Source of the DNA: UBA4923 sp964486135
GTDB lineage: Bacteria > Bacillota > Clostridia > Saccharofermentanales > DTU023
NCBI GenBank assembly: GCA_964486135.1
Contig: CAZAKT010000001.1
Span: forward strand, 22,765 to 86,764
Direction of reading: 5' to 3'
DNA length: 64,000 nt
How positions within the stretch are numbered: position 1 is the first letter of the stretch; every line of letters begins with the position of its first letter. Of the stretch, positions 8,470 to 15,703 are shown piece by piece. Position numbers and translations under genes: made by a program. The notes beneath the pieces are model-generated. The model did not search any database. It saw only the letters and a list, made by a program, of their open reading frames with translations, and was not told where the DNA came from.

Positions 8470-9072
8470 GTGCCCAGGATCATCACAGGGAAAGCCAAGG
8501 GGACAAAACTTGTCACCCCCGCGGGATCAGCCTGCCGGCCGACTTCAGGCCGGACAAAGGAGGCGCTTTTCTCCCTCCTGGGGAGCCGGGTCGAAGGCGC
8601 CCGCCTCCTGGATCTCTTTGCCGGTTCTGGCCAGATCGCCTTGGAGGCCCTCTCGCGCGGTGCCGCTGAGGCCGTCTTGATTGAGAGGGACCGGCTGGCG
8701 CTCAAGGCAATTAAGACCAACATCCAAAAGACCGGTTTAAGCAAGGGAGCCCGCTTGCTGGCGGGTGATTACAGGGGTCGGCTCAAGCAGCTGAAAAGGG
8801 CCGGTGAGAGCTTTGACATCATCTATGTCGACCCACCCTGGCGCAGGTCGGCCGGTATCTGGAAGGCAATGGAAGACTTGCTCCTTCCCCTCCTCCTGCC
8901 TGACGGGATGATCATTCTGGAGTCTGACAAGACTGATGGGCTGGAAGGCTTGCCAGACACGGCGCTGACACTTGTCCGCAGTTGTCAGTACGGTAGCGGC
9001 GTGCTATCCTTTTACCAGTTTAAAGCCGGATTCAGCGGGAAGGAACCGCCCAGGGACAGGATTATAGAATGA
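8470..9072 (+). CDS. rsmD: 16S rRNA (guanine966-N2)-methyltransferase RsmD
   Basis: Methylates G966 of 16S rRNA using S-adenosylmethionine. The start RIITGKAKG, the RPTSGRTKEALFS segment, the SAM-binding LLDLFAGSGQIALEALSRGA and the catalytic YVDPPW motif are all clear. GTG 8470 is chosen because AAGGGGG lies 5 nt upstream and the family begins about there; the frame opens earlier at 8431 inside recG. It gives 200 aa. It overlaps coaD by 4 bp, as in the ylbH-ylbI pair of bacilli. Confidence 0.94.
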   Translation: MPRIITGKAKGTKLVTPAGSACRPTSGRTKEALFSLLGSRVEGARLLDLFAGSGQIALEALSRGAAEAVLIERDRLALKAIKTNIQKTGLSKGARLLAGDYRGRLKQLKRAGESFDIIYVDPPWRRSAGIWKAMEDLLLPLLLPDGMIILESDKTDGLEGLPDTALTLVRSCQYGSGVLSFYQFKAGFSGKEPPRDRIIE

Positions 9073-9602
9073 CCAGGAATTTTGATCTCAAGGGGAGAAA
9101 CCCTATGGTATTTCCGGGGACTTTCGACCCCTTTACGGCGGGTCACCTCAGTATTGTGCGGCGGGCGGCAGGCCTATGTGATGAACTGGTGGTGGCCGTT
9201 TTTGACAACTACAGCAAGAGGCCGGTTATGAAGCGGGAAGACAGGGTCTGCCTGATAAGGAAAGCCTTGGCGGATCTTCCCCTTGTAACCGTCGTCGCTT
9301 TCGACGGACTTCTGGTCGAATTTTGCCGGGAAAACAATATCGGGACCGTTATCCGCGGTATCCGGGATCCCTCCCAATTCGAGGAGGAACAGACCATGGC
9401 TGAAATCAACCGTCGGATTGGCCAGGGGATCGAGACCCTTTTTCTGCCGGCCTGGTCCGAACTGAGGCATGTGTCATCGTCGGCTGTTCGTGAGATTGCC
9501 AAGCTGGGGGGAGACATCACTGGATTTGTTCCCGGGCTGATTGAAGAGGATATCGTGAAATCCTATGCAGGAGAATCACGGGGAGGTGAGACCAATGAAT
9601 GA
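9069..9602 (+). CDS. coaD: Phosphopantetheine adenylyltransferase
   Basis: Makes dephospho-CoA from 4'-phosphopantetheine and ATP, the fourth step of CoA synthesis. The nucleotidyltransferase signature FPGTFDPFTAGHLSIV and the ATP-site motif HVSSSAVREI are present. ATG 9069 overlaps the rsmD stop. A second ATG at 9105 has a better Shine-Dalgarno (AAGGGGAG, 8 nt away) and would give 165 aa starting MVFPGTFDP, but this would clip the first beta strand, so I keep 9069 with some doubt. Pantothenate kinase (coaW) lies at 60454. Confidence 0.95.
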   Translation: MTRNFDLKGRNPMVFPGTFDPFTAGHLSIVRRAAGLCDELVVAVFDNYSKRPVMKREDRVCLIRKALADLPLVTVVAFDGLLVEFCRENNIGTVIRGIRDPSQFEEEQTMAEINRRIGQGIETLFLPAWSELRHVSSSAVREIAKLGGDITGFVPGLIEEDIVKSYAGESRGGETNE

Positions 9603-10119
9603 CTATCAGGGCAGGCGTTCCAATGAGAGGGAAGAGCCGCGCAGACCGGCCCGGCCGCGTGATGACAGGAGCGTGGAGACCTTGCTCGACCGCCTGGAGG
9701 CTGAATTGATGGACGCGAAGAATCTTCCCTTCTCGGACAAGTGTGTGGTCGAGAGAGAGGAGATGCTCTTCCTGGTCAGGATGATCCGTGAGGGCCTGCC
9801 CGAGGAATTTGAGCGGGCCAAATGGGTACTCCAGCAAAATCGCCAATTGATCAGTCAGGCGAGGCGGGAGGCGGACACGATAATGCGGGACGCCGAAGCG
9901 CAGATGGCCCGTATGATCGATGAGCACGAAGTGACCCAGCAGGCGCTTAACAACGCATCCGTCATGATCGACGACGCGACCCGTCAAGGCTCTGAAATCA
10001 GGGCCGCTGCCATTGATTACGCTCACGAGATGATGACCAATCTGGAGAATCATCTGACAGATATCCTGGTCAACATCACAAGAAACAAGAAGAGCCTGGG
10101 AGATTCCGATGGCGTCTGA
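9595..10119 (+). CDS. Coiled-coil protein, ATP synthase b/H-subunit-like
   Basis: A 174-aa hydrophilic, highly charged protein with an Arg/Pro-rich N-terminus and a long alpha-helical heptad-like middle (about 60-160), resembling peripheral stalk subunits or DivIVA-type scaffolds. No TM segment or catalytic motif. A gene of this kind often follows coaD in Clostridia, commonly annotated only as an ATPase or hypothetical protein. ATG 9595 follows GGGGAGGTGAG closely; it overlaps coaD by 8 bp and ddl by 11 bp. The function is unknown; a structural or septum-linked role is only a guess. Confidence 0.7.
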   Translation: MNDYQGRRSNEREEPRRPARPRDDRSVETLLDRLEAELMDAKNLPFSDKCVVEREEMLFLVRMIREGLPEEFERAKWVLQQNRQLISQARREADTIMRDAEAQMARMIDEHEVTQQALNNASVMIDDATRQGSEIRAAAIDYAHEMMTNLENHLTDILVNITRNKKSLGDSDGV

Positions 10120-11203
10120 ACTTAATATTGTCGTTCTGTTCGGTGGGAAATCGGGAGAACATGATGTCTCGCGGTCTTCGGCCGCCTATATCATCGAAAC
10201 ACTGGGCCAGTGCCCGGAATACAGGATCCTGCCCGTCGGCATTACCAGAGAGGGCAGCTGGTACGCCTACGGGGGTCCCGTCTCCGCCATGCGGGAGGGT
10301 AACTGGCTGGAAGAAGGCCCGGTAAGTCCCGCCACCCTCCTGCCCGACACGGGCAGGCATTTTCTCTTTACCAGGCGGCAGGGGCAGACGGTAAGCCATT
10401 CCGTTGATTGCGTCTTCCCCGTCCTTCATGGAAGATATGGAGAGGATGGCACCATCCAAGGGATGTTGGAAATGGCTGGCATTCCTTTTGTCGGCTGCGG
10501 AATGACTTCCTGCGCCCTGGCCATGGACAAGGTCTTCGCCAATACCATCTTCGACTATAAAGGAATTCCGCACACGCCCTGGCAGTCCCTGGACCGCGAT
10601 TCCTGGCTCAAGGACGGCTCACGGATCCTCCCTGACCTGGTCAAGGGCTTCACCTATCCCTTATTTGTCAAGCCGGCCCGGGCGGGTTCCTCACTGGGGA
10701 TCAGCCGGGTACTCGAGCAGCAGGATCTGCCGGCTGCCATTGACCGGGCCCTGGTCCATGACCGGAAGGTAATCATTGAAGAGGCGGTCCGGGGCAGAGA
10801 GCTGGAGATTGCCGCCCTTGGCGGCTATGGGGAACCGGTTCTCTCCCCTATAGGCGAGATCATTCCCGACCGTGATTTCTATGATTATGATTCCAAGTAT
10901 GAGGAGCATTCGGCTTCACAGTTGATCATACCGGCGGAACTGACGGATGGGGAGGAGGCTGCCTTGCGAAAAATCGCGGTGGATGCCTGGGGGGCGCTTG
11001 AATGCTATGGCCTGGCCCGGATTGATTTCTTCCTCTCGGAGGATGGCCGGATTCTCTTGAATGAGATTAATACCATGCCGGGATTTGTCAGTATCAGTAT
11101 GTATCCGAGACTCTTCCGCGCCGCCGGTTATGGCGACGCGCAACTCTTGAGGGAATTAATCAACCTGGCCCTGGCGCGGGGATGGAATGGGGATATGAGG
11201 TAA
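10109..11203 (+). CDS. ddl: D-alanine--D-alanine ligase
   Basis: Makes the D-Ala-D-Ala dipeptide for peptidoglycan. ATP-grasp enzyme with the N-terminal VLFGGKSGEHDVS, the substrate motif HGRYGEDGTIQGMLEMAG, a central ATP-binding region and the metal-binding LLNEINTMPGF near the end. 364 aa is normal. GGGAG lies 6 nt before ATG 10109, which sits inside the end of the preceding coiled-coil gene. It is the last clearly identifiable gene before the two unrecognised genes. Confidence 0.96.
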   Translation: MASELNIVVLFGGKSGEHDVSRSSAAYIIETLGQCPEYRILPVGITREGSWYAYGGPVSAMREGNWLEEGPVSPATLLPDTGRHFLFTRRQGQTVSHSVDCVFPVLHGRYGEDGTIQGMLEMAGIPFVGCGMTSCALAMDKVFANTIFDYKGIPHTPWQSLDRDSWLKDGSRILPDLVKGFTYPLFVKPARAGSSLGISRVLEQQDLPAAIDRALVHDRKVIIEEAVRGRELEIAALGGYGEPVLSPIGEIIPDRDFYDYDSKYEEHSASQLIIPAELTDGEEAALRKIAVDAWGALECYGLARIDFFLSEDGRILLNEINTMPGFVSISMYPRLFRAAGYGDAQLLRELINLALARGWNGDMR

Positions 11204-11206
11204 AAA

Positions 11207-12718
11207 ATGCTGAACCCAGATATGATCTTGATTGTGATTGTGGCCTTTTCTGCCGTCTTGGCCACTGCTCTTGTGGTCTTTATGACGCTTGTCCTTTTGA
11301 AGAACCGCCGGCAGCTTGACCAGGCCCGACTCCTGACCGAGGATGGCCTGGCCCTCCTGGACAGGGCAGGGAGCAGGGATACTGATTCCGTGACGGCCCT
11401 CTTTTCCTTGTCGGACCGGCCTGAACTGCAGGCCTTTGGTGAAAGGCTTGCAAGTATCAGCCAGCTGCATTTCCAGGGGCGTTTCCTGCCCGACCCGGGG
11501 CCTGTCCTGGCCTCACTCGGACTCTTCCCCTCCCAGCAAATGAAAGAGAGCGGGAGGCTTTCCTCCCTGATATGCTTCTCCTTGGGGGCAGGCGGCTTTG
11601 TTTTGGCCCTCCTCCTTCCCTTTGCGGCCGGTTTGACCACCCTCGCCCTGCCTGTCTCCCTCTCCCTTCTCCTCCTGGCCCTGGTCTGCGCCCTGGTTAC
11701 CCTCTGGCACACCTACAAATCGGCTCTCGTCCTGGAAGAAGAGAAGAATAGGCTCTGTGTCGTATTGGCGGCCAAGGCGCCTGTTTTCATGGACTCGACA
11801 GGTGTTGCCGTCCTGGTGAGTGAGATGATTGGCTATGGGGAAAGAATAAGGAGCGAAGTGGTCGAATTCTCGAGACTGGCCGACGAGTTGGCCGCGGGAG
11901 AATTTGCGGAAGGAATTAAGACAAGCGTCAGGGAGATTATGAAAGAAGAGGTGGCGCCGCCCCTGAAGGACTCCAATTATGCCCTGACTGAACTTGCCCG
12001 CTCCCTTGCCGAGAAGCAGGAGCAGGGTATGGCTGACCTTGCTGACTCTTTTTCCGATTCCGTCGCGCAGGCCCTGTCCCAGCACCTGGCGCCCCTGCCC
12101 GATAAGCTGCAGATCCTTCATCAGGTCGCGGCTCACAGCTCCGATATGATGGAAGAGGCTACTGCCTCCATGGCAAGGACAAGGGATGAGAGCAAGGAGA
12201 TCAACGAGGATGTCCGCGAGGCGCTCCGCTTGATGGCCCTGGCAAAAAATGATATTGCTGACGAAATGGCCTCCATCAGTGACAGTCTGGAGATACTGGC
12301 AGAGAGTACCGGGAAAATGACGGCCCTCTACGCCGATGAAGAGACTGACCTGGCCTCCCATATCAAGGAAATGACTGAACAGCTGCGGATTTATTCCGAA
12401 AAGATTGGCCAAGGGATCACCGAGAGTTCGAAGGCAATCGAGGCTTCTGTAAAGATGTCGGCATCCCATAACAAGAACGCGGCCATCCTGATGGAGCGCC
12501 TCGATGAACAACTCAGCATCCTTGAGGATCTGGGCCGGCAAATCAGCGATAATACGACCAATTTCACCAAGGAATCAGCCAGTTTCGTCAGCAGGACCCT
12601 GGAAGAGTACGATGTCAGTCTGGCCGAGGTGGTTGAGCGCCTGACCTTTACGACGGCGGAAATCCGCGACGCCATTGACGTTCTGCCCCAGGCCATCCGG
12701 GGAGCGGGCGACAATTAG
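11207..12718 (+). CDS. Unrecognised three-TM membrane protein with long coiled-coil tail
   Basis: Not recognised. It has one TM helix at residues about 6-32, a cytoplasmic stretch of about 85 residues, a TM hairpin at about 119-141 and 145-168, then a C-terminal helical/coiled-coil tail of roughly 330 residues rich in E/D/A/S. The 1+2 TM plan with a long cytoplasmic tail is the topology of MotA/TolQ/ExbB/ZorA stators, but the stator TM motifs are not evident, so this is a resemblance in layout only. The tail (repeated SDSLEILAES-type helices) also looks like methyl-accepting or scaffold proteins. It starts 3 bp after ddl and ends 2 bp before the next gene, so the two probably form a pair. Confidence 0.75.
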   Translation: MLNPDMILIVIVAFSAVLATALVVFMTLVLLKNRRQLDQARLLTEDGLALLDRAGSRDTDSVTALFSLSDRPELQAFGERLASISQLHFQGRFLPDPGPVLASLGLFPSQQMKESGRLSSLICFSLGAGGFVLALLLPFAAGLTTLALPVSLSLLLLALVCALVTLWHTYKSALVLEEEKNRLCVVLAAKAPVFMDSTGVAVLVSEMIGYGERIRSEVVEFSRLADELAAGEFAEGIKTSVREIMKEEVAPPLKDSNYALTELARSLAEKQEQGMADLADSFSDSVAQALSQHLAPLPDKLQILHQVAAHSSDMMEEATASMARTRDESKEINEDVREALRLMALAKNDIADEMASISDSLEILAESTGKMTALYADEETDLASHIKEMTEQLRIYSEKIGQGITESSKAIEASVKMSASHNKNAAILMERLDEQLSILEDLGRQISDNTTNFTKESASFVSRTLEEYDVSLAEVVERLTFTTAEIRDAIDVLPQAIRGAGDN

Positions 12719-12720
12719 GC

Positions 12721-13680
12721 ATGGATGGGAAGAGCAAGCAGGACCAGGGGCCGGTCCCCAAAAGGGATAGGAGCCAGAGGGGCGGTTCAATCAGACCCGT
12801 CACCCTCAACTTGCCCAAATCAGCGGAAGAAGATACAAGCCGGTTGGATCCGGCAGTAATCCCTGAGCTTCGCCCCCGCAAGCTTGATCTACCTGTATCC
12901 CCGGAAAAAACACCGGCCGTCCCGCCCCTTCGTCAGAAGCCTGCCAAACGGGCCCTTCCGCCCCGCCGAGAGATCCCCCTGGTCTACAAGAGCCTGGGAG
13001 AGGCCTTGGAGGGCTGCCGCGACAAGCACCCCTTGCCGGTTGAATTGATTTTCAGCCAGGAAGCCTCCCATTCGACCTGGCTCCTTTCCCAGTTGAGGGG
13101 GGTCAGGACGAGAAGGGAGCTTCAGAAATTTGCTGACAGCTTGGGTCCCCGGGACCTGGCCCTGCTTTTCACAACGCTTTCAACCTTGAAACGTCGCGAG
13201 GAAACGGCCCAAATCCAAAACTTGATTCGTCTCAGGGCCTCTCATTACTTGTATTTATGTGGTTGGCTGACGCTCCAATATACCTATCCGAGGGCTTCTG
13301 TTTCCGATGCCCTGGCCGACCTTTGCATGATCCTGGAGGATATCCGTTTTGTCCGTGACAATGAACGGAGGATGAGCCGCAGGACGGTCAGGCCCTTGCC
13401 GGCTATTCCACTTGGTCCAGGCCGTGTCCTCTGGAGCCGGGTTCCGCTGATTTCGGGGATAGCCTTGCCCAACAGCAGGCACTTCATTTCAGATATCGCA
13501 GGTGAGATCTATGATTCAAAGCTGGATCTGAGTGAATTCTATCTGGAGTACGCGCTTTTCCCTGATCTCCCCCTCGCCGAGGCCATTACGGCGCGTTACA
13601 ACGAGATGGTCTCAGGTGTGTCCGCCAACCCCCTTTTATCCCAGGATTTCTTCGACCGCTTCCGAAAACCGGGTCAATAA
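12721..13680 (+). CDS. Unrecognised soluble protein paired with the membrane coiled-coil protein
   Basis: Not recognised. The first ~85 residues are basic and Pro-rich (probably disordered). The rest (about 90-319) looks like an all-helical fold with conserved-looking aromatic and Arg positions (ASHYLYLCGWLTLQYTYP, LADLCMILEDIRFVRDNERR). No signal peptide, TM helix or enzyme motif. It starts 2 bp after the three-TM gene with only a weak Shine-Dalgarno, so translational coupling is likely. A helical-repeat adaptor binding the coiled-coil tail is the simplest guess. The gene converges on the minus-strand sulfatase-fold gene. Confidence 0.65.
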   Translation: MDGKSKQDQGPVPKRDRSQRGGSIRPVTLNLPKSAEEDTSRLDPAVIPELRPRKLDLPVSPEKTPAVPPLRQKPAKRALPPRREIPLVYKSLGEALEGCRDKHPLPVELIFSQEASHSTWLLSQLRGVRTRRELQKFADSLGPRDLALLFTTLSTLKRREETAQIQNLIRLRASHYLYLCGWLTLQYTYPRASVSDALADLCMILEDIRFVRDNERRMSRRTVRPLPAIPLGPGRVLWSRVPLISGIALPNSRHFISDIAGEIYDSKLDLSEFYLEYALFPDLPLAEAITARYNEMVSGVSANPLLSQDFFDRFRKPGQ

Positions 13681-13714
13681 ATAAGGACTGTACTCTACGA
13701 CAAGGCGTGGAAGA

Positions 13715-15703
13715 TCACCGCTCGATCTCCTCCTCCTTGACCAAGGTCCAGTTGTCAAAATCATTGGCGTCACCCAGGATCTCGAATGTCAGGAGCCGCT
13801 CCGGTTCGCCTTCACTCGGGTAGAGTCTGTGGAAGACGTAGCGGAGGACGAACTCCTCCGGTGACAAATCGAAATAGCTGGATCCGTAAGAGGTGTAATC
13901 AAGTCCCGCGGCCTGATAGACCGTGGCCCGCAGATTATCGGTGGAGACGGGGGCCTCACTGTATTTCAGGGCCTGGCCGGCTTCCCCCGCCGCTTTCACA
14001 AAGAGACCGACTGCCATGGCGGACTCGGGATCCCGGGTATCACTGCTTCTGGCGCCGTGATCCCCCGTGATTATAATGGTTGACTGCTCGTAGAGGCCGA
14101 GCGCCTTCAGGCGGTCCAGGTAGCTATAGACAATATGGAAACTTCCCTTGGTCTGCCTCCGGCAGGATGACTGGCCGGGCTCGGTTTCAAGCGCGGATTC
14201 ATCCATGCTGTAGGGGGGATGGGAGCCATTCAGATGGATATAGACGAAAGCCTTGTCTTCATCGGTCACCCTAAGTCCCTCCGCCAAGAGTCCCTGATAG
14301 AAGTAGGGGTCATGGGTGAAGTAGGGCGGCGGATCGAGATTGACATCGATCAGTCTGCCAAAGGCGTCCGTTGAGGTCCAGAAGAAGGGTTTTACGGCAA
14401 GAGGCAGGTAGCGGAAGGCGCTGAGGCCTATGAATTTTCCTGCGGCCTCCCTCTTGTCAAACTGGATGGTCCCGGTCACGACATTGTCGGCGATGTCAAG
14501 AAGATCAGCGGCATCACTGTAGGTATAGCCCCGCTCCATGTAGAGGCGGCAGCCAAAGCCTGCTTCCCGGAGGCCGGGAATGAAGTCGCTCGTCTTCCAG
14601 GCCCGGGTCATATAGTCAGCGTAGTTTTCCTCAAAATAATGCCTTTCGCCTGTCAGCATATTGGTGACGGAGGGGAAGGTCTGGCTGTAGAGGGTGACAT
14701 TATTGGTAAAGCGGGTGAAGCCGTCGAGGGGTTCGAAGAAGGAGGGTTCGTCCCGGCCTATGTCTTCGATATAGCGGTTGTCGAGCCGGTCCAGGACAAA
14801 AATCAGGATATTGTTCTTGCCCGCCACCTGGTAGATACCCTCGGAGGACAGGTAGCGGTCGCTGTGCCGTGTGGCCGGGTCGGCCCAGGAGACACCGAGC
14901 GCGATCATGGCGACTATCTGTGTCGCGACGAGAAGGGCGGGGACCAGGCGGACCAGATGCCGCCAGGCCTTTTTCCCCAAGTAGCGGATCAAGAGAGGGA
15001 GGCTCAGGAGGATCCCCCAGACCAGGAGATTGAGCAGGGCCTCCCCCTGATAGGTTTCCCAGGGGATCGCGTCACCTGTCAATTCTCCCAGGGAGGGGTT
15101 CAGGAAGTTTCCCTGGATGTTGACGGCCAGCGCGAATCCGAAAAGGAGGGAGACCAGGCCGTCGAAAAGCCGGCCGTGAAGGAGGGACAGGAAGGCAGCG
15201 AGCAGGACTGTCCCCAGCAAAGCAATGATAAGGAGGGTGGGGACTAGGGGGGACAGGGGAAAGGCAAAGGACTTCTGGTTTCTTACATAAAGATCAAAGA
15301 CGCCGAAGAGGGTGACCGTGAAGAAGAGGCAGAAGGCAGGGCTTGCGGCCAGGAGGAAACGGCTGGGATAGGATCTTTCGTCTTCCCAGAGGTAGCGCCA
15401 GCGGGCCAGGGGTTTTTCGGGCATGTGGGCAAGGGGCTCCCCAGCCTTTGCCGGCCGCCGGCCCCGGGCTTCCTTGGAAAAGAGTTTGATCCTCCATTCC
15501 GCCCACTTGACACGGCTGTTCAGGAAAAACATACGGATACGGCTGAAAAACACACCGGCCGTTACCCCCAGGGTGATGACCAGGGCGGAGATCAGCTGGA
15601 TAAGGTAGCTGGTCGTGGCCGGATCAATATAGGCATGGACGGGCCGGCTGAATGCGAAAAAGAGGGCCAGGGAGAAGAGGGAGGCTTTCAGGAATTTTTT
15701 CAT
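13715..15703 (-). CDS. Membrane sulfatase/alkaline-phosphatase-fold enzyme of a surface polymer locus
   Basis: A polytopic N-terminal half (signal/TM 5-25, further TMs to about 285) followed by an extracytoplasmic alkaline-phosphatase-superfamily domain (about 295-610). The metal/nucleophile features are FVLDRLDN (Asp), TFPSVTNMLTG (candidate Thr nucleophile) and GDHGARSS. The layout matches LTA synthase-like and phosphoglycerol/phosphoethanolamine transferases. After the signal peptide it has YIDPATTSYLIQ, a segment I associate with surface-polysaccharide loci. Its ATG overlaps the stop of the YidC-TagF fusion by 4 bp, so they are co-transcribed. It probably transfers a phospho-alcohol group to teichoic or glycolipid acceptors (inference); exact substrate unknown. 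Confidence 0.8.
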   Translation of the reverse strand: MKKFLKASLFSLALFFAFSRPVHAYIDPATTSYLIQLISALVITLGVTAGVFFSRIRMFFLNSRVKWAEWRIKLFSKEARGRRPAKAGEPLAHMPEKPLARWRYLWEDERSYPSRFLLAASPAFCLFFTVTLFGVFDLYVRNQKSFAFPLSPLVPTLLIIALLGTVLLAAFLSLLHGRLFDGLVSLLFGFALAVNIQGNFLNPSLGELTGDAIPWETYQGEALLNLLVWGILLSLPLLIRYLGKKAWRHLVRLVPALLVATQIVAMIALGVSWADPATRHSDRYLSSEGIYQVAGKNNILIFVLDRLDNRYIEDIGRDEPSFFEPLDGFTRFTNNVTLYSQTFPSVTNMLTGERHYFEENYADYMTRAWKTSDFIPGLREAGFGCRLYMERGYTYSDAADLLDIADNVVTGTIQFDKREAAGKFIGLSAFRYLPLAVKPFFWTSTDAFGRLIDVNLDPPPYFTHDPYFYQGLLAEGLRVTDEDKAFVYIHLNGSHPPYSMDESALETEPGQSSCRRQTKGSFHIVYSYLDRLKALGLYEQSTIIITGDHGARSSDTRDPESAMAVGLFVKAAGEAGQALKYSEAPVSTDNLRATVYQAAGLDYTSYGSSYFDLSPEEFVLRYVFHRLYPSEGEPERLLTFEILGDANDFDNWTLVKEEEIER

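Noticed and set aside
11207..13680. Zorya-type anti-phage system
   Set aside because: Only topology recalls ZorA. No OmpA/MotB-like ZorB, no helicase ZorD, and no stator TM motif were found; the soluble partner could not be matched to ZorC by eye.
14639..15247. Plus-strand frame of 202 codons opposite the sulfatase-fold gene
   Set aside because: Antisense shadow, Gly/Asp/Gln-rich, no start signal; the minus-strand gene has clear motifs.
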